Below are positions 1-6,212 of a DNA stretch of 10,279 bases, piece by piece. Location of the stretch: assembly GCA_002482705.1 (NCBI GenBank), contig DLGM01000403.1, positions 4,399-14,677 on the forward strand, written 5' to 3'. The stretch is from Cyanobacteria bacterium UBA7694. Its GTDB lineage: Bacteria > Cyanobacteriota > Sericytochromatia > UBA7694. The translations under genes and the position numbers were made by a program. The first letter of the stretch is position 1; every line of letters starts with the position of its first letter. The notes under the pieces are model-generated. The model was given only the letters and a program-made list of their open reading frames with translations, did no database searches and was not told the origin of the DNA.

Positions 1-1016
1 CAGAAGATCCCAATGCGACCCCAACCCCCACGCCCAGTCCAACCCCTGAGCCGACCCCAACTCCCACGCCGAGCCCAACACCGACGCCTACGCCGACACC
101 CACCCCTAGCCCCACACCGGTGCCGACACCCACGCCAACACCAATTCCCACAAAAGGCAATGGGTATCTGAGCAATGTGAGTTGGGCCAATGGGGCCGCA
201 GCTTTAAACAATATCAGCGGCGTAGAGGTGCGCAATAACAAGCTGTACGTCAGCTACAATGACGGAGCCGATCGCATGGTGCGCATCAAGGATTTGGGCA
301 ATAACAGCCAATCCGATTTACGCATTTATGACGGGAATCCGATTTTCGGACAACCTCCCACCATTTCAGGCATTAGCGTCGGCAATGATGGCAGCCTCTG
401 GAGCGGCTTCCCAGCAGCAACGGATAGCTACAATCTTTACGAATTTGCCGCCAATGGTACCCGCACCGCTCGACACAATGTAGCCAGTAACACAGCGATC
501 ACCGATGTCGCAGTGGACGGAGCCTCTGGCCTGGTTTATTTGGCCGCGCCCGCCAGCCCCTACCAAGGCATTATCAAATTTAACAAGAGCAATGTCGCGG
601 ATACGCAACTGTATTTCACAGGCAGCACCGCCCTGAACCCCGTCGGTTTGGGCCTCGATAGCAGCGGGCATGTGTATGTCGCTGACGGCTTAACGGGCAA
701 AGTGATTAAGTTCTCAAAAAATGGTGACGGTTCTCGTCTCTTGGAATTTGACGGTAAAGGCGTCAATGGCACGGGCCAAACCTTTACCGCCATTGGCGAC
801 GTAGCCGTCGACCCACGCAATGGGGATATTTATGTACTGGCCGTCCCCGGCAGCGGTGTCCGCATCTTCCGTTATAATTCGAGCGGCAACTTTATCCACA
901 GCTTCAGCCATACCAGCCTGACTTCACCCCAGAAAATGGTCGTAGACAGCACGGGGAATATTCTGGTGGCCGAACTGAGCCAGAAGCAAGTGATGATCTT
1001 CGCCCCTGGGCAATAA
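1..1016 (+). CDS. Secreted-type PT-linked NHL-like beta-propeller protein (5' end outside window)
   Basis: The reading frame is open from base 3 to a TAA at 1014-1016 (337 codons visible), so the start lies upstream; the GTG at 120 is an internal valine codon in the linker. The visible protein begins with a Pro-Thr linker of about 45 residues. About 290 residues of short beta-strand repeats follow, each holding a phrase such as DVAVDGASGLVYLA, GLGLDSSGHVYVAD, DVAVDPRNGDIYVL or MVVDSTGNILVAE. That spacing of hydrophobic strand, D-x-x-G turn and (L/I)YVA strand is typical of NHL/SMP-30-like beta-propellers, here four to six blades. PT linkers usually join extracytoplasmic modules, so a secreted or surface protein is inferred; the signal peptide would be off-window. 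The ligand is unknown, and propellers of this type often serve as binding scaffolds. A strong hairpin follows 12 bases after the stop. Confidence 0.85.
   Translation, partial: EDPNATPTPTPSPTPEPTPTPTPSPTPTPTPTPTPSPTPVPTPTPTPIPTKGNGYLSNVSWANGAAALNNISGVEVRNNKLYVSYNDGADRMVRIKDLGNNSQSDLRIYDGNPIFGQPPTISGISVGNDGSLWSGFPAATDSYNLYEFAANGTRTARHNVASNTAITDVAVDGASGLVYLAAPASPYQGIIKFNKSNVADTQLYFTGSTALNPVGLGLDSSGHVYVADGLTGKVIKFSKNGDGSRLLEFDGKGVNGTGQTFTAIGDVAVDPRNGDIYVLAVPGSGVRIFRYNSSGNFIHSFSHTSLTSPQKMVVDSTGNILVAELSQKQVMIFAPGQ
18..152 (+). repeat. Pro-Thr coding repeat (low-complexity linker)
   Basis: About 45 consecutive codons alternate Pro with Thr, with occasional Ser, Glu, Val or Ile in the Thr position. 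At DNA level this is a degenerate CCN-ACN hexamer tract. Third bases vary freely (CCC, CCA, CCG, CCT; ACC, ACG, ACA, ACT), so selection appears to hold the protein pattern rather than the DNA. It forms an extended, probably rigid spacer upstream of the propeller. Such tracts often change length by recombination. Confidence 0.9.
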
Positions 1017-1028
1017 CCGTCTCGCGCA

Positions 1029-1057
1029 AAAGGCCCCCAGCGTTGCTGGGGGCCTTT
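1029..1057. terminator. Bidirectional intrinsic terminator between convergent genes
   Basis: AAAGGCCCCCAGC (1029-1041), a 3-nt loop and GCTGGGGGCCTTT (1045-1057) form a perfect 13-bp stem. The arms begin with A-run and end with T-run, so either transcript ends its stem in U residues (TTTGCTTT forward, TTTT reverse). It lies 12 bases after the stop of the propeller gene and 3 bases after the stop of the mannosidase gene, so it can serve both. Confidence 0.88.
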
Positions 1058-1060
1058 GCT

Positions 1061-3652
1061 TTAAGCCGGGATCAGTTGCAACGTGACCAGCTCCTGCGGG
1101 CGGCAGTGTAAAGTCACCACCCCATCTTTGAGCGGCAGAGCCTCTGACTGTAAATTCCGTTCGAGGGGATCAATGCGGTAGACCTGAGCACAGGCAAAAC
1201 CGGGCTTGATAGTCACCGTTTGGGCTTCATCCAATAAATTAACGCCACGCACTACCAGAGCGTCGGCCTGATCGGCTTTTTTGAGCGCAGTCACGGTAAA
1301 GCCGTCACTGACCTCCAGCAGCCTTTCAGCCACGGGTTGCCCCTGTACCCACAAGGGGTGATTGCGCCAACGGTGGATATGGGGCAACACTTCTTCACGC
1401 GCATTGCCACTCAACGTTAAGCCATAATACCAAGTCTGGGGGCCTAAACACTGAGCCTCCGGCGTTTGCATCCGTGGGCCAGCCCCACCCCCCCGGGTGC
1501 GCAGATCATCACGAGACAGCCAACCCACCGCCCGCAGTAGGGTGACGGCCAAATGCGGACGTCCATCCCATTGGGTCAGGGCCGCTTCGTGTAAACCGCG
1601 CGTAGTCAGCACACTGCACTGATCTTCGGCGGCGGCAATCTGAATCCAGTCCTCAAAGGGGAAGGTATCCGCTGGGCGCTCTTGCCCTTTGGGCATATCC
1701 ACCGGCCCCGGAGGCGTATAGTGACGTTCAATCACCCCCCACTGGGTCGAGCCAAAACAGCGGAAGGGCTGCTGGACCGGGCGGAACAACAAACGCAAAC
1801 GGTGATCTTTGGCTTGGTTATCCAGATCGGTGCGGAAATAAATGGTGGGGTCTCCGGCAAAGAGGCGGACAGCCGTCTGAATAGTGGTGCGCACATGGGC
1901 TTTTGAACGCCCCTGACGGTCTGCCTGTAATTGTTGCGGTAAATTGCCTGCATAGGTCAGAAATAGGGTTTGGCTGAGGCGCTTTTTTTCGACCTGCGAC
2001 TCCTGCAAAGGCAGGATCAACACACTGTCATCCAGAGGGGGAGAATAGTTGTAGGAATCCCCCGCATCCCCGTCATCCACAAAGACATGGCCTTCCAGAT
2101 AACGCACCCAGGTATGGCTTTCTTTGCGGTAGAAACGCAGCAGCCCCGACACCGGGTCAATTTCCACCCGCACCTGGCCATTGTCAATCGCACAGGGGTC
2201 GGGCGATGGGCGCATCGGGCTCAAAGGCTCCGGGCTCACCCCGGCCCGAATTTCAACCGGCGTAGAGGAAAAAGCAGGCAGATTCACAGCCAGCACACAT
2301 TTAAACCGCTTCACATCTTCCCAGTGGGGTAAAATGTCAGGCTCTGCAATAAACTTTTCTGTAGTTTCAATATCGAGCACTTCGTAAGCCACAGGCGTTC
2401 CATCGGGCAGAGACAGGGCAAAGGTACGCATTTCCTGATCAGCCGGGAACTCGATAATCGCCTGTACACAGCCGGTAAACGGGCTCGGGCCAGGATTGAT
2501 CAGATTGAGATGTGAACCCGCCGAACCGGTCAGGGCATGGCCCCAGTGATAACACCAGGCCGTTTGTAACAATTCGCGGCCCATCGTTTCACTCCAGCGA
2601 TAACGGGGCAACATATCCTGATGCACCTCGTCGATGCTACAGCCACAAATGCTGTCGTGGGGCTGGTTTTGCAAGAGGTATTTCCAGGCCTGCCCCAACA
2701 GTTCAGCCGGGTAGTCCATTCCGTGCAGCCAGCTCCAAGCCAAAATGGGCTCCACTTGACGCTCTAACAAGTTTTGCAGGCGGTCGTTGCGCTGTTTGAG
2801 ATACACCCGGCTGGACAAAACTCCCGGCAAGACATAGGCTAAACCGACGGGTGTCCGCAGTTCTCCTGCGACTTTGGGGCGGTCGGGGGCGTGGCGGTAT
2901 AAGGCCTGAATATAAGTGTCTAAAGAGGAGGGAATCAGCTCGTAGTCAGATTGCCCGCCATTAAAAGCATCCACCTGACTCAAAAAGTCCGTGGGCAGGC
3001 CCAAATGATCGCCCCCGACCGGAATCATGAGCGGATCGACAATCGGAGAAGCCGCTTTGACCGCCTCTAAAAAAGGCGGCAATGCTTCCAGTGGCTGATT
3101 GCCCCCATGGAAGGCATCTTGGTAATACCCCTTGGTCAAATGCAGGGTTTTTAAAGGCGTACCATCCAGGGCCTGCCAATCAAAATAGCTGGTGGCCGGA
3201 TTGACCCCCCGCCACATCAGGGCAGGCTCCAAACCCGCCTGAGCAAAGAGCTGTGGCAACTGGCCCGGATGACCAAACATATCCGGTAAATACCCAATAA
3301 ATTGCTGCTGGCCCATCGCCTGTGCTTGACGCATACCCAATTGGAGATTGCGAATCAGGGCCTCGCCGCTGACTAAAAATTCGTCAGGAAGTACGTACCA
3401 AGGGCCCACATGCAGACGCCCGGCGGCAATATAGTTGGCTAAGACAGGCTGTTGATCAGGATAGAGAGCAAAATAATCCTCTAGCACCACGGTCTGCCCA
3501 TCGAGCAGAAACACCTGTTCCGGGTGCGCCGAAAGATAACTGAGCACCTGGGGCACGATCTGTGCCAAGCGGTAACGATAGCCCTCAAAGGAACGGTACC
3601 ACTCCCGGTCCCAATGGGTGTGAAGAAACAGCAATACTTTGGTTTTAGCCAT
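1061..3652 (-). CDS. GH38 family alpha-mannosidase (mannosylglycerate-hydrolase-like)
   Basis: The 863-residue protein has the domain order of bacterial GH38 alpha-mannosidases. The catalytic domain spans about residues 5-275, a helical middle domain about 280-355, and the beta-sandwich C-terminal domain about 390-860. The motif HTHWDREWY sits at 11-19 and YLPDMFGH at 121-128. By analogy with GH38 structures, H13, D15, D124 (also the nucleophile) and H332 (in QPHDSICGCS) should hold the catalytic zinc. No signal peptide is visible, so a cytoplasmic retaining hydrolase of alpha-mannosides is expected. E. coli MngB (2-O-mannosylglycerate hydrolase) is of similar length, but no PTS or transporter gene adjoins to support that exact substrate. 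The ATG at 3652 is fixed by an in-frame TGA two codons upstream and by HTHWD starting at residue 11. The gene is transcribed toward the shared terminator and away from the methyltransferase. Confidence 0.93.
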   Translation of the reverse strand: MAKTKVLLFLHTHWDREWYRSFEGYRYRLAQIVPQVLSYLSAHPEQVFLLDGQTVVLEDYFALYPDQQPVLANYIAAGRLHVGPWYVLPDEFLVSGEALIRNLQLGMRQAQAMGQQQFIGYLPDMFGHPGQLPQLFAQAGLEPALMWRGVNPATSYFDWQALDGTPLKTLHLTKGYYQDAFHGGNQPLEALPPFLEAVKAASPIVDPLMIPVGGDHLGLPTDFLSQVDAFNGGQSDYELIPSSLDTYIQALYRHAPDRPKVAGELRTPVGLAYVLPGVLSSRVYLKQRNDRLQNLLERQVEPILAWSWLHGMDYPAELLGQAWKYLLQNQPHDSICGCSIDEVHQDMLPRYRWSETMGRELLQTAWCYHWGHALTGSAGSHLNLINPGPSPFTGCVQAIIEFPADQEMRTFALSLPDGTPVAYEVLDIETTEKFIAEPDILPHWEDVKRFKCVLAVNLPAFSSTPVEIRAGVSPEPLSPMRPSPDPCAIDNGQVRVEIDPVSGLLRFYRKESHTWVRYLEGHVFVDDGDAGDSYNYSPPLDDSVLILPLQESQVEKKRLSQTLFLTYAGNLPQQLQADRQGRSKAHVRTTIQTAVRLFAGDPTIYFRTDLDNQAKDHRLRLLFRPVQQPFRCFGSTQWGVIERHYTPPGPVDMPKGQERPADTFPFEDWIQIAAAEDQCSVLTTRGLHEAALTQWDGRPHLAVTLLRAVGWLSRDDLRTRGGGAGPRMQTPEAQCLGPQTWYYGLTLSGNAREEVLPHIHRWRNHPLWVQGQPVAERLLEVSDGFTVTALKKADQADALVVRGVNLLDEAQTVTIKPGFACAQVYRIDPLERNLQSEALPLKDGVVTLHCRPQELVTLQLIPA

Positions 3653-3682
3653 AATTCATCGCGGGCAACCCGCTTGCTCCTT
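3653..3682 (-). promoter_or_regulatory. Mannosidase leader: Shine-Dalgarno separated from start by a hairpin
   Basis: On the minus strand AAGGAG (3682-3677) is the only good ribosome site, but it lies 24 nt from the ATG. The gap contains a perfect 5-bp hairpin with a 3-nt loop (GCGGG-TTG-CCCGC, 3673-3661). Folding it would shorten the effective spacing to about 11 nt. A 4-codon out-of-frame ORF (ATG at 3659, stop TAA at 3647-3645) overlaps the real start. Hairpin-assisted initiation is inferred, not shown. Confidence 0.5.
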
Positions 3683-3705
3683 AATCAGAATCGGCGGCAA
3701 GCCGC
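3661..3705. repeat. Two short perfect inverted repeats in the divergent intergenic region
   Basis: GCGGG-CAA-CCCGC (3661-3673) and GCGGC-AA-GCCGC (3694-3705) are similar 5-bp-stem palindromes, 20 bases apart, in the 168-base gap between the divergent mannosidase and methyltransferase genes. They could be RNA hairpins in the mannosidase leader or a repeated DNA operator. No known operator is recognised. Confidence 0.45.
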
Positions 3706-3709
3706 TACC

Positions 3710-3738
3710 ATTGAAACGCATTTCATCCCGCTTGTCTA
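3710..3738 (-). promoter_or_regulatory. Weak candidate sigma70 promoter for the mannosidase
   Basis: On the minus strand TAGACA (3738-3733), a 17-nt spacer and TTCAAT (3715-3710) match 5/6 and 4/6 of the consensus boxes. The -10 lacks the important A at position 2, so this is tentative. It would start transcription near 3703 and give a leader of about 50 nt containing the hairpin and ribosome site. Confidence 0.3.
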
Positions 3739-3759
3739 TCATGACCCCAAAAAACGGGC

Positions 3760-3788
3760 TTGGCATCTGCCTCAGAGCACTCTATGCT
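3760..3788 (+). promoter_or_regulatory. Sigma70-type promoter for the methyltransferase
   Basis: TTGGCA (3760-3765, 5/6 of consensus), an exact 17-nt spacer and TATGCT (3783-3788, 4/6, keeping T1, A2 and T6). Transcription would start near 3795, some 26 nt before the methyltransferase ATG and just ahead of its Shine-Dalgarno. Confidence 0.6.
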
Positions 3789-3820
3789 AAAAAGACCCCC
3801 CTCCTGAGGAGAATGCCCCA

Positions 3821-4558
3821 ATGCCGCTTTCCGCTGCCGAATACCTTCAGCAAATCCAGTTTCAGCACTTACAACCCTCACACCCCACCTCCGAAGATTA
3901 CGCGGCCCGCATCACCCCCAGTGAAGAGCTCCAAAACACCCTCCTTCCCGAAGCCGCTGAACTGAGCGAACAACTGTTACACACCCTGCTCGGTATGCCG
4001 CGTATGTCTACCTTTGCGGTCGCTTCCCTGATCAATAAAATGGTGCGTGAAATGCCTGCCGACCAGTGTTTTTTGAATGTGGGCACATGGTGCGGATTTT
4101 CTTTTTTTTCAGGCATTCTGGGCAACCCGCAGAAGAAGTGTATTGGCGTCGATAATTTTTCTGAATTTAATCCCGACAATCAGGCGCGAGAAACCTTCAT
4201 GCGGCTGTATAACCGCATTCGCAGCCAATATACCGAAACGCTCTTTTATGAGATGGACTACCAGTATTATTTTCAGCATCATCAAGACCCCGTAGGCATG
4301 GATATTTACGACGGCGAACACAGCTATGCCAATCAGCTCAAAGGGCTGCAAATTGCTGAACCCGTTTTGGCTCCCGGAGCCCTGATACTGGTCGATGATA
4401 CCAATATGCCCCACGTGCACCAGGCCACCCTCGATTTTATTGCCCTCAAACCCGATCAGTACACCCTATTGGCCGACCTCAAAACGGCCAATAACTGCCA
4501 CCCTACATTCTGGAACGGGATCATGCTTTTACAAAAGACGCCGGCCCCCAGCTTATAG
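3821..4558 (+). CDS. Class I SAM-dependent methyltransferase (Methyltransf_24-like)
   Basis: The 245-residue protein has a Rossmann-type core. The SAM-binding glycine motif FLNVGTWCGFSFF is at about 84-96, followed by the acidic strand end CIGVDNF. The phrase MDIYDGEHSY and then ALILVDDTN resemble the DG-x-H-x-Y and DD signatures of class I O-methyltransferases of the Methyltransf_24 type, often found with sugar or surface-polymer genes. The N-terminal 80 residues are predicted helical and may form a lid. The substrate cannot be read from the sequence. The ATG is well supported by AGGAG at 3807-3811 with 9-nt spacing; another ATG at 3813 is out of frame. It stands alone, divergent from the mannosidase, and has no clear terminator, so some read-through into the PepSY-TM leader is possible. 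Confidence 0.82.
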   Translation: MPLSAAEYLQQIQFQHLQPSHPTSEDYAARITPSEELQNTLLPEAAELSEQLLHTLLGMPRMSTFAVASLINKMVREMPADQCFLNVGTWCGFSFFSGILGNPQKKCIGVDNFSEFNPDNQARETFMRLYNRIRSQYTETLFYEMDYQYYFQHHQDPVGMDIYDGEHSYANQLKGLQIAEPVLAPGALILVDDTNMPHVHQATLDFIALKPDQYTLLADLKTANNCHPTFWNGIMLLQKTPAPSL

Positions 4559-4565
4559 GATGTGC

Positions 4566-4596
4566 TTGACAGCTAGGCCCTGGGATCTTGTAGGCT
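4566..4596 (+). promoter_or_regulatory. Candidate promoter for the short ORF and PepSY-TM gene
   Basis: A perfect -35 hexamer TTGACA (4566-4571) lies just after the methyltransferase stop. The best -10 choices are poor: TGTAGG at 17-nt spacing or TAGGCT at 19 nt. TATACA at 4601-4606 is a better box but too far for this -35. A start around 4600-4615 would give a leader of roughly 60-75 nt before the short ORF. It may need an activator or a different sigma factor. Confidence 0.35.
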
Positions 4597-4672
4597 GAAC
4601 TATACAGTTTTTATTTGCACAGGATGTCCTAACAGATTTACCAACGGTTGTTGGTGCTGAGGAGTCCTGACT

Positions 4673-4741
4673 ATGTTTGTTCTATCTGAGGCATATCGCC
4701 TCATGTTCACCCCGCTCGTGATCGGGGAGTCCTGCATATGA
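4673..4741 (+). CDS. 22-codon leader ORF overlapping the PepSY-TM start
   Basis: ATG at 4673 is preceded by GAGGAG (4659-4664) with an ideal 8-nt spacing. The frame runs 22 codons (MFVLSEAYRL, then MFTPLVIGESCI) to a TGA at 4739-4741. The stop overlaps the ATG of the next gene as ATGA (4738-4741). No homologue is recognised. The peptide is moderately hydrophobic, with one Cys near its end, and could be a small membrane peptide. The arrangement more strongly suggests a translated leader that controls the downstream gene by coupling: a ribosome reading it would pass through the hairpin covering the downstream ribosome site. The E. coli uof-fur pair is a known example of this kind of short ORF coupled to an iron-related gene; similarity here is of layout only. 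Confidence 0.6.
   Translation: MFVLSEAYRLMFTPLVIGESCI
4710..4729 (+). promoter_or_regulatory. Hairpin masking the PepSY-TM Shine-Dalgarno
   Basis: CCCCG (4710-4714) can pair with CGGGG (4723-4727) across an 8-nt loop. The right arm contains most of the downstream ribosome site GGGGAG (4724-4729, 8 nt before ATG 4738). The whole element lies inside the 22-codon ORF. A second hairpin, TGAGGC-ATATC-GCCTCA (4687-4703), lies earlier in the same ORF. The pairing is seen in the sequence; masking and ribosome-driven release are inferred. Confidence 0.5.
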
Positions 4742-5889
4742 AATCACGTTATTCCCTATCTCAATTGTTTCACGATCTGCACCTGTGGCTGGGCCTGGGA
4801 ACAGGTCTGATTGCCTTCTTATTGTGTTTGAGTGGCACCCTATTGGTATTACAAAACCCCGTCGAGCAATGGGTCAACCGGGAAGTCCTCACCGTTACCC
4901 CCCAAGGCAGCCCCCAAGCGCTGGAAACCCTGATTCCCAAAATCCAGGCCGAGACGGGCAGCACATTCAGTAGCATCACCCTTCCCGCCGAAGCCAATGG
5001 GGCTCTGCAATTACAAGAAGGCCGCAAAACCACCTACGTAAATCCTTATACAGGCACGGTTTTAGGGCAAATTCATGCCCCCACTCGTGATTTTTTTATG
5101 TTCTGGTTCCGTCTTCACCGCTGGTTGCTGTTTGATACATCCATTGGCCGTCCAATTACAGGGGCTGCAACGGTCATGTTCATCGTGATCTGCGTGACTG
5201 GCCTGTGGTTATGGCTCAAACAGGCCCAGAAACAGATGCGTCGCTCCCTTCTGCTCAAACGCAATGTGAGCTGGAAACGCCTGAACTTCGATTTGCACGT
5301 GGTGCTGGGCTTTTATGCCCTGATTCCCCTTGTGGTCATGGCCATCAGTGGGTTGTTCTGGTCTTACCGGGAACCCTTTGTGGCCACCACCCATTTATTG
5401 CTCAATGGCAAACCCGCCCCGGTACAAGAAAAAGAGCCCGAAGGCGATAAAAACGCCAAACCCATTACCGCACTCCCCTACGCCCAATTATTACAGCAGG
5501 TTCACCAGCGCTACCCCTACACCGGCATCGTCCAGATTCGTTTTCCCGTCAAGCCTGAACAACCAGTCAGCCTGACTAAAACCAACCAGTCACACTTCTG
5601 GAGCATTCCCAGCCGGGATCAGCTCAGCCTCAATGCCAAAACCGGGCAAGTGGTCAAAGAAAAACCCTTTGCCAGCCTGTCACGGGCCGAAAAAGTGCTG
5701 GGCCTCATCAAAGCGATTCACATTGGCACCATTTTCAGCGGGGTTTCCCTCTGGATTTACGGCCTTGCAGCCGCGATTGGCACCAGCCTGCCCATTACCG
5801 GCACCCTCTACTGGTGGAACCGCACGCGCAAAAAATCGCGCCCGGATCCCATCCCCCGGAGGAGCGAATCGCAGACGCTTGTTTCATAG
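4738..5889 (+). CDS. PepSY-associated TM (PepSY_TM) inner-membrane protein
   Basis: The 383-residue protein has the layout of the PepSY_TM (PF03929, PiuB-like) family. TM1 is at about 17-39, a periplasmic PepSY-like loop at about 45-120, TM2 at about 139-160 and TM3 at about 185-207. A second external segment spans about 211-320, and TM4 is at about 333-359. Family-typical histidines stand beside the helices: H12 and H15 (HDLHLWLGL), H127 (RLHRWL), H187 (DLHVVLGFY) and H328 (IKAIHIGT). Relatives are linked to siderophore or iron uptake and may be heme-containing ferric-chelate reductases, but the exact activity is uncertain. The C-terminus is basic (RTRKKSR) and probably cytoplasmic. The start is fixed by GGGGAG with 8-nt spacing and by overlap with the short upstream ORF. 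No TonB receptor or siderophore gene is in view. Confidence 0.87.
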   Translation: MKSRYSLSQLFHDLHLWLGLGTGLIAFLLCLSGTLLVLQNPVEQWVNREVLTVTPQGSPQALETLIPKIQAETGSTFSSITLPAEANGALQLQEGRKTTYVNPYTGTVLGQIHAPTRDFFMFWFRLHRWLLFDTSIGRPITGAATVMFIVICVTGLWLWLKQAQKQMRRSLLLKRNVSWKRLNFDLHVVLGFYALIPLVVMAISGLFWSYREPFVATTHLLLNGKPAPVQEKEPEGDKNAKPITALPYAQLLQQVHQRYPYTGIVQIRFPVKPEQPVSLTKTNQSHFWSIPSRDQLSLNAKTGQVVKEKPFASLSRAEKVLGLIKAIHIGTIFSGVSLWIYGLAAAIGTSLPITGTLYWWNRTRKKSRPDPIPRRSESQTLVS

Positions 5890-5915
5890 CGGATCACACA
5901 CGCCCCAAGCATCCT

Positions 5916-6060
5916 AGGGCCGGTCAATTCTATGCAGGCGCATCTTCATTGCCTCTAAAGTACAAATATAAGCTTTAGGCGTCATGCAGGTGCAGGAAAG
6001 TCAGAAGATTTTCTGCCCCTTTGTGCACCTACGCTGGAAATGGAAGAGCTGACCGGCCCT
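5916..6060 (+). ncRNA. Candidate structured RNA element, closed by an 11-bp inverted repeat
   Basis: AGGGCCGGTCA (5916-5926) is perfectly complementary to TGACCGGCCCT (6050-6060), 123 nt away, closing a domain of about 145 nt. Inside are a stem of 8 bp with a 2-nt bulge (5951-5960 with 5973-5980) and a rod-like stem. The rod is made of GCGT/ACGC (5979-5982 with 6031-6034), AGGTGCA/TGCACCT (5988-5994 with 6024-6030), AAAG/CTTT (5997-6000 with 6019-6022) and a CAGAA-GATT-TTCTG tip (6002-6015). The GCGT/ACGC pair competes with the base of the first stem. The element could be a small RNA, a 3' UTR structure of the PepSY-TM mRNA or a cis-regulator ahead of murE. I recognise no signature of 6S, SRP RNA, tmRNA, T-box or a known riboswitch. 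The + strand is assumed; no clear promoter adjoins. Confidence 0.42.
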
Positions 6061-6100
6061 GCAAGCGCCCATCCCCCTGGGCCGGGGGATGGGTGCTTGT
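6061..6100 (+). terminator. Strong GC-rich hairpin without a T-tract
   Basis: GCAAGCGCCCATCCCCC (6061-6077), loop TGGGCC (6078-6083) and the complementary arm 6084-6100 form a 17-bp stem with only two G-T wobbles. It begins directly after the closing stem of the preceding structured element. The following bases (GATACCATAG) are not T-rich, so it is not a canonical intrinsic terminator; it may stop polymerase weakly, stabilise an RNA 3' end or act as a processing site. Confidence 0.5.
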
Positions 6101-6212
6101 GATACCATAGAAACAGCGCATCGTGAGCAGTCTTTGGCGGATTTTAAGCCCCCTGAGCCCTTAGCCCCAATCTGCTGTTATGCCGATTCTGAATAGGAAA
6201 ACTTTGCCATCT
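6101..6212. other. murE leader, no clear promoter seen
   Basis: These 112 bases complete the 323-base gap before murE. I find no convincing -35/-10 pair. A C-rich stretch repeats AGCCC three times (6147-6169). An in-frame ATG at 6180 lies 11 codons upstream of the preferred murE start but has no Shine-Dalgarno. A weak AGGA at 6195-6198 lies 14 nt before ATG 6213. Confidence 0.4.

Noticed and set aside
120..1016. GTG at 120 as start of the first gene
   Set aside because: The same frame is open to base 3 and encodes the same Pro-Thr repeat on both sides of this codon; it is an internal valine.
3524..3965. Two overlapping plus-strand frames (3524-3790 and 3639-3965) across the divergent intergenic region
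   Set aside because: They run through the mannosidase start, the promoter and the methyltransferase start in the wrong frames and show no recognisable domain or ribosome site.
5984..6052. A 22-codon ORF (ATG 5984, TGA 6050-6052) and an 8-codon ORF (ATG 5932, TAA 5956-5958) in the gap before murE
   Set aside because: Neither has a proper ribosome site, and both lie wholly within the base-paired element, which explains the sequence better.
5916..6060. Retron-like msr-msd RNA (flanking inverted repeats with internal hairpins)
   Set aside because: No reverse transcriptase gene lies nearby in the window, and the neighbours are housekeeping-type genes.
6180..6212. Upstream ATG 6180 as the murE start
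   Set aside because: It lacks a Shine-Dalgarno and adds 11 residues not typical of MurE. It remains possible, as the 6213 site is also weak.
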